A DNA stretch of 64,000 nt from Marsupella aquatica (Eukaryota > Marchantiophyta): assembly GCA_973895155.1 (NCBI GenBank), contig OZ316894.1:4464001-4528000 (forward strand), written 5' to 3'. The position numbers and the translations under genes are program-made. Positions within the stretch are counted from its first letter, which is position 1; every line of letters begins with the position of its first letter. Below are positions 1 to 11,370 of the stretch, one piece after another. The notes beneath the pieces are model-generated. The model did not search any database. It saw nothing but the letters and a program-made list of their open reading frames with translations, and was not told the DNA's origin.

Positions 1-541
1 GGCTAGGGCACTAATGATGGGGGTTCGTTTCATTCTCCCAAGATACTACTTCCTCTCCACATAGTAACCATTTTTTAGATCGAGTTTTTTAACAAAATCA
101 AATGTAAGGTACATTTAGGTCCTTGGATACTATATCTGGCCTTTACGGTGGATGAAACTTTGAGAAGATTGAGTGTTTCACATTTTACCCATAGCGCCTT
201 AAGTACTTGCTCAATGATAAAAAAACAAAATGAACTGAATTTCTCAAAACTATTCTTATGTTTGGAAGCCCAACAAAAGGGGGGGGGGGGGGAGGAAGAA
301 GTAGAATGCGTCATGAACCAAGGAAACAATTCCCATCAGGGAGATTGGGGGTAAATCTAAAGCCTAAATAAGCTCAATTGTTACCAATGGATTACAATTT
401 CTCTACATACTTTCTTGAGATTCTAGGTCTATACTTTGCAAATACAACTTCCGAAAATGGTGTTGCCGGATCTTATTTTTCATAGAGCATTGCTCTTGCA
501 GTACTGGGATTGTAGTTATTTCTTATTTTGTAGCTAATTAG
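1..541. other. intergenic, no gene seen
   Basis: I see no coding signal on either strand. A run of about 14 G lies at 279-292. A short motif around 472-500 (TTTTTCATAGAGCATTGCTC) recurs in diverged form at about 1306-1325 and 1409-1435, on the other side of the TIR element at 542-1266. Confidence 0.5.
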
Positions 542-1266
542 TTCATGGACCCCCTATTAACGGAAAGCTTCAGACGACATCAACTCCTTGAACTCCTGAA
601 AGTCCACCTTCCCATTAACGTCCGCATTGACTCCCTTGATCATCGGCTGACACTTCTTATAACTATGTCCTTCTTTCATGCCTAGGCTCTTCAACACCAT
701 TTGCACGTAGACGAGGCCCTTACTGAACCCTGCTAAGCTTGCTTCTCTCATTCGCTCGTGCCTCATGCGTTGGACAATCTAACAGTAGCGAGAGGCATCA
801 CCAAGTTAGGAACTGCAATGATGACACCATGGAAAGGAGTGCTGAGTAATCCAACATAGAATCATGTCCACTTCTTCCTTTGTGGCAGCAGAAGGTCGAG
901 AAAATTGTCATGATTACTTTGTCATCAGATCAACTTGCCGAGAGAGATTTAGTTATTATTCAATTGAAACACAATTTAGAATGCGGGTGGGCAGCGGTTA
1001 CTCAGGGTAAAAAAAACGGAAGGTGGGCCTCCTACTAATTGAACAGTCTACCTAGGGTAAATAAAATGGTTATTTTTAAAACAATTTTACATCACGGTTT
1101 ACGGCATGGCGTCCTCAATTTTACCAAAATCATGCCACAGACACGAATGTTGAAGCAATTTTATTTTGTAAACCAATCCGTACCTGTTTGCAGCGCATCT
1201 CGATGACGTGGCGTGCTGTGGAGTCTCAAATTTTGGAAGGGACCTCTAGTGGGGTCCGTAAAGAAA
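542..1266. mobile_element. non-autonomous TIR element, GGACCCC family, copy 1
   Basis: The left end reads TTCATGGACCCC. The reverse complement of the right end reads TTTACGGACCCCACTAGAGG, so the two ends form imperfect terminal inverted repeats. The right ~185 bp (about 1080-1266) matches 46140-46330 closely, including a shared TTTACGGCATGGCGTCC block and a GGACCTCTA...GGGGTCCGTAAA end, so this is a dispersed family. No transposase is inside. A calmodulin-like fragment lies directly inside the left end. I could not fix a target-site duplication, so the superfamily is open. Confidence 0.55.
557..766 (-). pseudogene. calmodulin-like (CML) EF-hand fragment
   Basis: This is a 69-codon open stretch whose second half reads like the last EF-hand of a plant calmodulin-like protein. 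It has an SLGMKEG.SY..C..MIKG lead-in, then a loop NADVNGKVDFQEF followed by KELM. In a canonical loop the first and third positions are Asp (D-x-D); here the first is Asn. The upstream EF-hand is not recognisable and intact CMLs are about 150-190 residues, so only a C-terminal piece remains. It sits just inside the left inverted repeat of the TIR element, which suggests it was carried by that element. The EF-hand reading is seen in the sequence; the capture is inference. Confidence 0.6.
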
Positions 1267-3557
1267 ATTTGAATTTGCATGAACATTCTCCAGGAATCCT
1301 ATTTTTCAGACATTGCTCTTGTTATAAAGATTGTTTTGACTAGTTTTATTGCTATAGGGATACTTGAGATTTTACTTGTTGGGAGTATTCATTTGTTGAC
1401 CAATCCTATTTTTCATAGAGTGTTTCTCTTGTTACAAAGAGCTCTCCGAGTAATTATCCGTTTTGGAGCTACTGGAAATCATGCTTAATTATCATGTTGC
1501 TTTGGTTACAAGGGGCGCTTTGAGTACTTTGCTGCTACTGACAGAGCTACTGAAGATTTTAAATATTCACCTGTAGTCCATTCTATCATTTTTAGCTTGA
1601 GTTGCACACAATCTTCTTACTGGAACAGAAATGTAGGTGAACAATCCATGAGAGCATTCACCACCCGTTTCCAATTGATTGTCTCATGGTTGTGTGTAAA
1701 TGGTATGTCGCCCTGTCACTATCCACAAGGATAGTTGACGACAATGTAGCAGTCCATCCCAGCTTTAGTTTCCTGATTTTTCACACCCAAGCACAGTTTC
1801 ACAAAAGTGTTTGCAGCAACATATTGTATTCAGTGGAACAATCTACTAAGATTATTCACACTCTCAGATCTAAATTTTGTTGTTTCACTTATGGTTAATG
1901 GCAAGAGTGAGGGGTACCAAAGGATGCAAACAGGACAAGCTCAACAAAGAGAGAAAGGACTGCACTTATCATTAAGATTTGGTTGAATCCAACAATCAAT
2001 CTAGACCGGAAGATAGAGGTGGCTTGGGGTGTTGGCTGTGTCAGTTTAGTCAAGAATCAAACAAGACATTAGGTGGAAAGCAAGATTAGCGGTACTGAAA
2101 TGTCTCCAATTTCTCCATTGCCAAGGACATGGTTCTACTAAAAGCCAAGTCAGTGGCCCAATGCGTGACATGCATGGATTGGCTAGGATGGCATTCCAAA
2201 CTTTTGGGAGTCCCAAAGGTTTATTATTCTTCTCCATTTCTAAAGACCGAGTCCTACTAAATATCAAGAGGCCCAAAGTATCACATAGATGATAGATTGC
2301 CAGATTGGTCACGATGGTATCCCAAACTTGTTGGCAGTACGTCCTAGATGTTTTGGAAATATGTGCCTGGCCAATATTTTTGGATAGATGCCCAATCTTT
2401 GAGGAAGCATACAGGTCTAAGTGCAGGCTCCCCAGGAAGAAACCCCAAGCTTGCAGTTATCCACATTATGCATTTCATCATAAGTGCATATGAAATTGCT
2501 TATGCACTTTCACAAATGTCTTATACACTTCCACAATGGTGCACGATTCAATTGGATAAGTGCATAAATCTCCAATGTGTAGTTGTCTGCTGCACTTATC
2601 CATAACTGCTTCTAGCATATGTGGTGTAGTAATTGATTAATATATCTGTACTCTTATAGACACAGGATAGACAGAAATGCCCTTATGAATTTGTCATTTA
2701 GTAACTGGCAACCTGCACCTACAAAGGGTGCATTTTTAGGTCCATTTACAAAGGAATCTTCTGTTTCACTAACTAAGGGACTAAACAACCACCCTATACT
2801 TACCCAGGGAATGCACTCATGCACAGTGCACTAATCTAGCGTAGATTGTACATCAAAATGCCAAAAAAACACAAGGGACCCAACCAGGAGACATAATCCC
2901 AAAGGCAAAGGGCCCAATCAAGGGGAGCTACAACACACGAGCCACGAAGGCATGGGGACTAAACAAAGGCCCACCACAAAAGTGGCAAAAAGGCCAGGGG
3001 GACCATACAGGCCCACCACCAAAGCGGGAAAAAGGCCAGGGGTTGATCAAATAAGGCTGTCCACGTACAAAAGGAGAAAAACTCAATCTTAATGATATTT
3101 CAGACACTGTTTTTCTTCTGCTTTTTGAGCAAGTCCTTATTTGGTGCCCTTAATCTTGCCATCCACCGAAAAGAAGTGGTTTGGGGGGATGGTCTGGGTT
3201 TGAGTGTTATATATGTTACTTGTAACGGAGGGAATTGAGGAACACCAAGGCCTGGGAGTTTACGTTCTCAATTCCATTCCACTGTGTATTGGATGGACCA
3301 GTGGTTCCTATGGTTAGTAGTGCTTAAACTAGATCTTTTAGCTAAGTGCTTTCAGAGTCTATTGATTTATCTAAGCTTGGAAGAAGACTCTGCATCTGAG
3401 CTGGAAGATCAAAGACTGTAGTTTATTGCAGTTACATAGATAGCGTACCTAGTAAGAGATTCAATTTTTTTCTCCGAGCCTTACATGTAACCTTCGTATT
3501 GCTCTCTTGCTTACCTGACACCAGTGTTTCAAGGGCTGATATTTTGTTTCAAGTTTC
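1267..3557. other. intergenic, decayed repeats
   Basis: I recognise no gene. The 69-codon open frame at 1279-1488 has no known domain and partly repeats itself. Between 2130 and 2345 two stretches are imperfect duplicates (GGATTGGCTAGGATGGCATT and GATTGGTCACGATGGTATCC, each followed by CCAAACTT). The stretch 2870-3050 is rich in CCCACCAC/GGCCAGGGG motifs. Confidence 0.45.
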
Positions 3558-3854
3558 TGTTACTTAGGGATTGCTCTTAGTCTTGTGACTCATAGGTTAC
3601 GGCGTTTAGGCTAACCACAGTTAGGGACTTAGCTGAAGTTAGGTTAGTCGTGTATGACCTTGCATATACCATGGCTAGTGTAAGACGCTGGTACGTGGTG
3701 CTTGCTCATTGTAATGGAAAAACTTGAGGAAGAGAGAGAGCTTGCATGTTCGACGACTCTTGAAATAAAGTTTTTGTGTTCATGTGGACGTAGCCTTGGA
3801 GAAGAGGTGAACCACGTATGGATTGTGTCGACTCCGTGAGCATGGTATGAGTCA
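3558..3854 (+). repeat. diverged solo LTR of a Ty1-copia element
   Basis: The stretch starts TGTTAC and ends GTCA. It follows the LTR at 61020-61328 (read on the minus strand) along its length. Shared blocks include GACTAACCTAAC near the start (as its complement here), GTGGACGTAGCC and GGTGAACCACGTAT, then GTGTCGACT near the end. No polypurine tract or internal coding region is attached on either side and I see no matching 5-bp target duplication. It is therefore most likely an old solo LTR or fragment in the opposite orientation to the element at 61-64 kb. Confidence 0.6.
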
Positions 3855-4960
3855 TGATTGTATCGTCATCAAGGAGGGCGTCATAGTTCAACAGTTTCAA
3901 CCCTTTGTTGGGCCCTTTGTCCAAATCTGCTAGACTATTCCATGTGCTCACACCATTAGTAGAAAACATAGTTGATTATGATTGCAACAATGACTACCCA
4001 TATGGACTTTTCATCAAAGTAATGACGCATCCATTTCAGTCTTTTCAGACGCGTTGCATTGGACAAATTAATGCATCATGTTCCTATTGGACAAATGACA
4101 CACAAATCTCATGGTCATTTGTTATTGTCCAAAATAACTCTAGTGTTTTTGTGTCATACATGACCAACGGTTCAAAATGACGTAAAAGATGGTCAGCGCT
4201 GGTCTTGTGTTGTTCACTATTGATGGTCTAAATCACCAATAAAAGAATGTCACATGTCCAACCATTGAACAAATAATATGTCATTTTAGACATGCCCAAA
4301 ATGACCTCGCGAGTCTCACAATATGGAGCCAACCCATCACCTGCAACATTTTTTGGCCGCAAACCTTATAAAATATAAGAATGTTTTTTAAAATAAGCCC
4401 TATACAGCTGGAATATTCCAAAATTTTGATTTGAAAGACCATAATGTTCTTATAAGTCTCAACATTAGATTTAAAAGACCCTATTATCTGTTCTTCTGAG
4501 AAAATTATTATTTAAGTCTTCCCTAAGAACCAATAAAATGTCCATATCCTTTGTAGCACCTGATGTGCTATTTTTGTGGAAGTGAAACCCCCAAGAAAAT
4601 GACCCATATTTTGAGCAAATGAAATATAGACACATGGCATTTCTAGTGATGAACATGTGGCAGTAAATTCTAACTTGTCATTATGGACATGTCTAAAATG
4701 ACTAAAGCTCTGAATCATTAGCCGCCATGTGGATCATTCTCTCATGGACACATGGAGAAACTTAGTTGTCATTTTGGATATGTCCAAAATGAGGTATGTA
4801 CTTTAAGCGCGTTAAGCTGTGACATGTTGCATGAGTCAATTAGTCATTTTGGACAGTACGTCATTACAGATGTCAGATTGAATGGCTGAATGGACTATAT
4901 AATAGGTCATTAAGTATGTCATTTTGCGGTGTCATTTTGGAAGTCATAACGCACATCATT
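3855..4960. repeat. AT-rich region with repeated 26-bp palindromes
   Basis: Three near-perfect palindromes of the form GTCATTTTGGACATGTCC + AAAATGAC lie at 4280-4305, 4677-4702 and 4768-4793. Looser or half copies lie at about 4085-4140, 4844-4860 and 4917-4950. Each could form a hairpin. No coding region is seen between them. The origin is unknown. Confidence 0.55.
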
Positions 4961-5450
4961 TAAGATGTCACGAGCCCCATGTCTATGTGTTGCACAAAAT
5001 ATGTCAATGTGAAGAAAAGATCTTGAAGTGAAAAAAAATGTCACGGTGAGGAGAGGAAAAGATGGCGTGATGAGATAAAGATGTTACAGTGAGAAAAAGA
5101 TGGCAAGATGAGATAAAAAGAAGTCGAGGTGAGAAAAAAGATGTTTAAGGTGAGGAAAAGATATCGAGGAGAGAAAAAGATGTTGTGATGAGATAAAGAT
5201 GTCAAGGTGAGAAAAAGATGACGGAGATGAGAAAAACATAAAATGTTAAGGTGAGGAAAAATGTCGAGGAGACAAAATGATGTTGAGGAGTGCAAAAGAA
5301 GTCAAGGGGAGAAAAGATATGGAGGGCAGAGAAGATATCAAGGTGATTAAAAGATGTTAAGGCAAGAAAACGATGTTGAGGTTAGGAAAAGATGTTGACA
5401 GAGGAGAAAATATGTCAAAAAGATACTGTTGCAAAAGTGATAAGGGATAT
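4961..5450 (+). repeat. GATGTC-type degenerate tandem array, copy 1
   Basis: A leader resembling CCCATGTCTATGTGTTGCAC (about 4977-4994) is followed by about 20 diverged units of roughly 20-25 bp built on GAGAAAAAGATGTC/GATGTTG. Related arrays with the same leader lie at 7150-7850 (reverse orientation) and 44771-45275, and a leaderless one at 46326-46690. The array has no coding function that I can see. Strong purine bias makes the opposite strand look like a Ser/Phe/Leu-rich ORF, which I reject as a gene. Confidence 0.6.
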
Positions 5451-7149
5451 TGATAGGTGAGGACAACATAAGCACACGTTGACACAACCCTAGGTGGATT
5501 GTGACATCCCCCCCCCCCCTCCTCATTGCCTCCTCTCCGCCCTTTCTCTTGGGCTGCCTCTCCCTTCTTCCCCCTACCCCCCTAAAGAAACCCCAATGAA
5601 AAGCAAGGGTGTCCCTTTTCTCCTCCTTTCCGCTCTTATTGCCTAATTATTATTATCTTTATTTTCACCTTACTTTGCTCCACTTTGTCTCATCCCATAT
5701 CTTGTACTTATGGGAGGGTATGATACTATTCATCCCCTTCACCCATGGGTGTATCATTAATTTCCCTCCCTACTCTGACCTTTATGTCTCCAGTCCCTAT
5801 CCCCTCATAATGGTGTCCTACTGCCCCCATTCCAATGGCAACACATGGCATTCACATAAAGCTTATGCCATCATGCCCTTCTTTTAATCTTTGTGCATAC
5901 CCAAATAATTTGTCTTGTTTGCTTTGGGTTAGGGAGGATTGCTTTTTGACAAATGAAAGGCTAGGATAAAAAAGCTCATAAATCCAATAGTTATGGAATC
6001 TTCCCTCCAAAAATGATTTTGTAAATGGACAACCCACCACCTTTGGGGGGATAGGGTATTAAGGTAGTAAGAAGATTTTGAGTGTCATGGAGGGTGTCAT
6101 TTTGATGCTCACGGATTTAGAAGTTTTCCATTGCATCCCATAACAAAGTCACTAGATGTTATTCATCTTATAATCATTAAACTCCAAGTAACATACATGA
6201 AGGGAAGAACTCAAAAAATGATAAGAGATGACATTCAATTATATGATAAATGTATAATACATATAGAATGACAAATCATAGACAACTACATAACAAATCC
6301 AATCATCCAAAAATAATGGAAGTTACTCAGATGTATTTTGAATGAATACAATCAAATTATTATATCATATTTTTTATAACATCTTTGAAAAGTACTTTCC
6401 TGACCAAATTTTGTCACTGAAAATACTGGAGGTCAAGGAATGCAATCTAAATGACATAGACCAGGTAGAAATCATGCCTTATGCATTTAGACTGAGTGAT
6501 TGAAAAGCTATGTGGGAAACACATTTTGAGTAGTCTCATCAGTGCATTTACAAATGGAATATGAGGGAACTCTTGCCATCTAATCCTGTTCTTCAGCCAG
6601 TCTAGCTTCTGGTGCTTCAACTCTATCAGACGTGTTGTAAGAGTGACTTTCCTGCTCACCATAAATTGATCATGGCAACATGTGTATGATTGGTACAAAG
6701 GCAATCCTGTACAACAGACAGAAGTTATGAGACATTGCAATTCTCAATTGACTCCTATAATAAAGGGTTGCGCCATTTTTTGAAGTGGTGGTCATTCAAA
6801 TTTCCAGGGCACAAAAAATGAGAAATCCTGTCTGAGAGAAGAAATAAGCCAAAAAGTGGATTAATTTTAGTGTGAAAAGAAAAGAGTCACACCATTGTTG
6901 AAGATAAACAAAAAGAAGTTACTATAGTAACACAATGCACCCGGATTAATGAGTCTCTTCCCTCCATGATCAAAGGAATACTCAATAGGGTATTCTACAT
7001 ACTCAACAGGGTGTACATACTTATTTGGGGTGATTTTTTATATTCATTTTTTGTGTCATTTTCATTGCCAAACACAAAAACGTAAGGCCCAAAGACGTAA
7101 AGATCATGGCACGGGCATTGATGACAAGGTGGGCACACTTTTACTTGAC
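5451..7149. other. intergenic, no gene seen
   Basis: This is AT-rich DNA with a C run of about 13 at 5507-5519 followed by a pyrimidine-rich patch. Open frames in this stretch are under 100 codons with no recognisable domain. Confidence 0.4.
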
Positions 7150-7850
7150 AATATCTTTGTACTTCAGAGTACCTTTCACATGTAATGATTTCTTTTTGCG
7201 CAATGACATCATTTTACTTGATGATATCATTCACATAATAACATCTTTTTATTAGAGGTCATCTTTTATATAATGACATGGTCAATTGTAAACTTGAGGG
7301 GGGCAAAAAGGATCTCCAATTTCTCCACCAAAAGGATTTCAGTCCTTCCCAATTTATAGGGGGTGGACAAGGTGTTACACCAAATGGCTAGGATTAGTTA
7401 GTTGAGATTGGAAGGTGAGATCTTGCATGTCAAGTCTTTCGAAGTGTGTCGAGGTTTTTAGGAAGTCCCAATCTTCTTAGAAATGTGCACAATTTTGAAA
7501 GTGTGTCCAAGATTTTTGGAAGTGGTGTTCAATTAAATCTTTATGATCTTTGAGTCCTTTTTCTCTCCTCTTTGAGCTAATCCTTTTTGCGTCCTCCCCC
7601 CCCCCCCCCTCAATCTTGCAATCCACCACATCTTTGGCAAAATAACTTCTTTTTTTAAGGAGGTTTTTTTTACTTGACAACATTTTTCACATAATGATAT
7701 CTTTGGCAAAATAATTTTTTTCTTAACGGCATCTTTTCAATTCACGACATCTTTCACATAATGACATCTTGGGCATCACAACTTCTTTTTTCTTAACAAC
7801 ATCTTGGGCATCACGACATCTTTTGTGCAACTCACAGGTATTGAGCTAGT
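7150..7850 (-). repeat. GATGTC-type degenerate tandem array, copy 2 (reverse)
   Basis: On the minus strand a leader ACTAGCTCAATACCTGTGAG + TTGCACAAAA (7850 down to 7821) is followed by diverged GATGTCGTGATGCCC / AAGATGTTGTTAAG units. The array is interrupted at about 7270-7660 by unrelated sequence containing a C run of about 13 near 7597. The leader is nearly the same as that at 44771. Confidence 0.6.
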
Positions 7851-8818
7851 ATGTCTATATTATATGCATTATTGACTATTATTTAGAAAGTTTGGCTTCA
7901 ATTGGTTTGACACAACAAAAAGAAATGAGTGACAAAACTAACACACTCCACTGATCCTGTATGGGGGGCATTGTCCAAGAGGCAAGTACTTGTTACAGAT
8001 TCCAAGAGGTACCTGCCTACAAGTCCTTGTCCTCCATGCAGCTTGCCAAATTCTCCACATATTGTCAATATTCTCTTGCCCTCATCAGAATTATGGGCCA
8101 GTTCCTCCTATTCCATCCCACTATAGCAGTAACCACAACTGTCAATTCCATACTCCTGTTCATTCCACCATTGCATCGCATCGCATCGGTAAGCCTTAAG
8201 TACTGTCATCACAAACTAACCAGTAGAATATTGCTCTCTCCATCATGAGATAATTAACATATCATTCAAGTCTTAAGGTTGTAGTATCTTTGCGGATAGG
8301 ACAGCCAACATATTTTGAAATCCTGAATTAGCATGCCAAAATATTGAGAAGTCCAAAAGGCCCTCTCAAAAATATCCTCTTGTCACCAAAGTTGAACAGC
8401 AACAATGTCAGCAACTCACTCACGTTTACCTAGAGGTCCTAGTCAAGAGAGTATCTAGTACCCATCAAAAGTGCAACAAGGCAAGAAGTCACCGAGCAAT
8501 GGGAACAGGACCAATAAGTAAATTTACAGGGTGGCACAAGGACCAATGGTACCTTTTATCCTTATGTCCTTTGACACATTCATTTCAAATATACCACTGC
8601 TAGCAAATACAAAACTAAAAATTAAAACAAAAGTTATCAAAGCATCTGTCCACACCAAAATTACACATAAAAAGTAGATTCCTTCACGGCTTTTCATGCA
8701 ATGCACACTGTAAAAATTCAAACCAAACTATCAAAGCATCTGTCTCTACCGAATCCCCCCCCACCAAAAAAAAGTAGATTCCTTCCTTGATTTTTTCATG
8801 CGACGGAATCTGGACAGT
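7851..8818. other. intergenic, no gene seen
   Basis: No coding signal is recognised. Open frames at 7929-8248 overlap one another in different frames and carry no domain. A partial duplication (AAAGTAGATTCCTTC) links 8670-8690 and 8770-8786. Confidence 0.4.
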
Positions 8819-9080
8819 CAATTTTGACCCTGTTATAATTATAAAGGTGAATTCAATTGTTTATTCAGATTCTGTGTCGGGTATTTTGATTTTAATGTGC
8901 CTTGACAATTTTGACCATGTTATAATTATAAAGGTGAATTCAATTGTTTATTCAGATTCTGTGTCGGGTATTTTGATTTTAATGTGCCTTGACAATTTTG
9001 ACCCTGTTATAATTATAAAGGTGAATTCAATTGTTTATTCAGATTCTGTGTCGGGTATTTTGATTTTAATGTGCCTTGAC
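8819..9080. repeat. 87-bp tandem repeat, three nearly identical copies
   Basis: Three units of 87 bp each contain TATAATTATAAAGGTGAATT and TCAGATTCTGTGTCGGGTAT. The only difference I see between units is CCCTGTT versus CCATGTT. Because 87 is divisible by three, a 111-codon frame (8787-9122, plus) stays open across it with a 29-residue repeat. The near identity implies recent amplification. There is no evidence that the frame is translated. Confidence 0.85.
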
Positions 9081-10084
9081 AAGGTGAATCATTTGTATTT
9101 ATTTAATTCTATTTTGAATTGACTTTTGGAACTCATTTAATTTAGTTAACTTTGAGTATTTTGCATTTATGTTGGCTCCCGTCATAAATGTTTAATCTTT
9201 CCTTTTCAATCACTTCTTAATGAATTCTATCTTGTCTCATGAGTGCAAGAAGTGATTTTGAACAATGTGCACATTTGGTGTACTAGGTTCCCCAGTGCTT
9301 TCTTTTACAAAATTTATGGTTTTAATTGAGCTGACTGTCATTACCTAAAAGCAAGTGAAAATCTGTAGTTACCTCATGTGCTCAAGTCTTCTATCTGAAC
9401 TCCTCCCCTTCAAGGACTATTGTCCTTAAGAATCCATTCTAAAAATTTGCAAATTTGGTCATTTGAGGATTCATCATCTTATTTAATGAGTTTTCTGTGT
9501 CTCCTGAAATTCTGTGGTCCCTGCAATTGTTTTTGAACTTACTTCAGTTTGTATTCAACCTTACCATTTTGCCCACATTTTATATACAATAGGTGTAATG
9601 TTACCTGCAGTTTAGAGTGAATATTGCTTCACCTACAGTTCAGAGTGAATACTGCTCTAATGGCCTCCAGATACAAGTACTTGATCAAGTTCCATTGACT
9701 TAAACTTCTGGATCAAATAGTCTATCACTGGCATTAGACTCTCAGGTCTCTGAATGTGCTCGACTTTCTTATGAAAACCTTGAGCTGGCCAAATGGAGGA
9801 ATGCCAAGGCCATTTGAAGAAACAACTCCCGGGGTCCTCATTTCTTTTCTTCCAACCCATCATGCACGAATAAGTATAGGTTTTTTTAATTGGGTTTAGT
9901 AAAATACTTGTAAATTTTGGTTGAAGAACATAAGGATTTTTTAACCCAGTTTTGAAAATTATAAGAATCTTAGTAGTTTTTAAAACCAAAATTAGGAATA
10001 TTCCACTAAGTTATGGTTCAAAAAATTAATAAAAACAAATTTATTGACTTAAATTTTAGGGTGTTTATTCTCCCAAAACTTTGC
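9081..10084. other. intergenic, no gene seen
   Basis: AT-rich DNA. A short imperfect direct repeat (CAGTTTAGAGTGAATATTGCT / CAGTTCAGAGTGAATACTGCT, core 12 bp) lies at 9608-9655. No gene is recognised. Confidence 0.4.
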
Positions 10085-10208
10085 GCGTGATATGGAACAC
10101 CCCTTGGATTGAAACCCCTAAAAAATGGCTACTCTATTATGGATTGCGTGATATGGAACACCCCTTGGATTGAGGCCCCTCCGGAGGAACGGTTACTCTA
10201 TTATGGAT
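10085..10208. repeat. 61/63-bp tandem duplication
   Basis: Two adjacent units start GCGTGATATGGAACACCCCT at 10085 and 10146 and share ...CTACTCTATTATGGAT at their ends. They differ in the middle. They lie just upstream of the LINE relic and may be part of it. Confidence 0.7.
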
Positions 10209-10689
10209 ATCCTGCTGCCCTGCTATCCACGGTCCTTCAGCAGGCTAGATTACACTGGCAACCATGGAAGGCTTGGGACTCGCTCAGAGCACACCTCATG
10301 TTTTCCCCTGGTTATTCTGAGGTGAGTGGAGTACTGGTGGCGTGTAGACGAATGATATTGTCACGTGTTAGAAGGATCTCAGTGTTTGGATAATGAAACC
10401 ATTTGTGCCATCATCAAGGTGTGTGGCAAAATTGGTTTGAAGACTGCCGTGGATCTAAGTGGCCCAAGAGAGATTCTAGTTAGGTTTGTCTCAAGTAAAC
10501 TCTAGACGCATTAGGGGTATTGATGCTGAAACTCGAGAGTTGTGCATCAGCTTTGTGATGAAGATCAAGAACGTCAGTCAGAACGGGGAACCAGAGTGCT
10601 CGGGCTTCTCAATGGCGCTGGTCAGATAAAAACTAGCCGTTCAACAAATTCGCTTAATTTTCAAATGCCAGTGTGTATCAACTTCATAG

Positions 10690-11370
10690 ATCAAAGGGAT
10701 CAGACTTCACAAGACTCAACAGGATGTGGGTAAGTTTGCGTTCTGATTCAAAATGGAGCAAAATCTGGATCTCATTGTGGTCTTCTGATCTTCTACTAAA
10801 ATCGGTCGCGTACCTTCATTTGGAGGATTATGGTGCAAGGGCTTTTTACCCGGAGCAAGAGCACGGAAGATTGGCGAGGGAGATGGGAATTACTGCTTCT
10901 GCTGTAATGAACTGGAGCCTATACCGCATGTATTTTTCACATGCTAGTTTGCAAAACTATACTGGCAATTAGCATTCCAGTCTTTCCCAGGAGTCCTTTC
11001 GTGGCCGTCAGCTGAGATGCTGATACTGGTGGACACGATCAAATGATCGAGTGTTCCTCGATCAATCACAGCTCTCACTGTTTCGATTGTGTTTGTGTCG
11101 ATGGTGACATCCTTTAGTGATCTTCTCTTTGATGAGAGCAGATCTAGATTTATTATCAGCGGTTGGTCGTTGTTGTGTTTCAATGTTGAGCGTTCCAACA
11201 TTGAGTACTCACTCACGGCTCGTCAGAGGTTGGAGGAATTGTTTACACAAGTCTTTGTTTCAAACTTGCTAGAGCTTTCAATGGGTACTACTGTAGAAGT
11301 TTATCTACAACCGAATCACAGGGAACTGGGTGTACTCGAACTTGGAGCCATCAACAATAGAACATGGTGA
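10690..11370 (+). pseudogene. LINE retrotransposon relic, C-terminal zinc-binding region
   Basis: Across two frames the sequence reads like the C-terminal zf-RVT region of plant LINE (L1-type) ORF2. A KW.KIW.SLWSS block (10750-10785) is followed by an ALYTEQ.A.RLA.EMGI-like block. In the next frame C-F-C-C-N-E-L-E-P-I-P-H-V-F-F-T-C (about 10892-10945) gives the Cys/His cluster, then a TAG and FAKLYWQ. Frameshift and stop show that it is dead. The reverse transcriptase core is not recognised upstream; 10109-10690 may hold decayed parts. An intact ORF2 would exceed 1,000 residues. Confidence 0.6.

Noticed and set aside
5041-5295. Minus-strand Ser/Phe/Leu-rich open frame
   Set aside because: It is the complement of the purine-rich GATGTC array; composition alone keeps it open.
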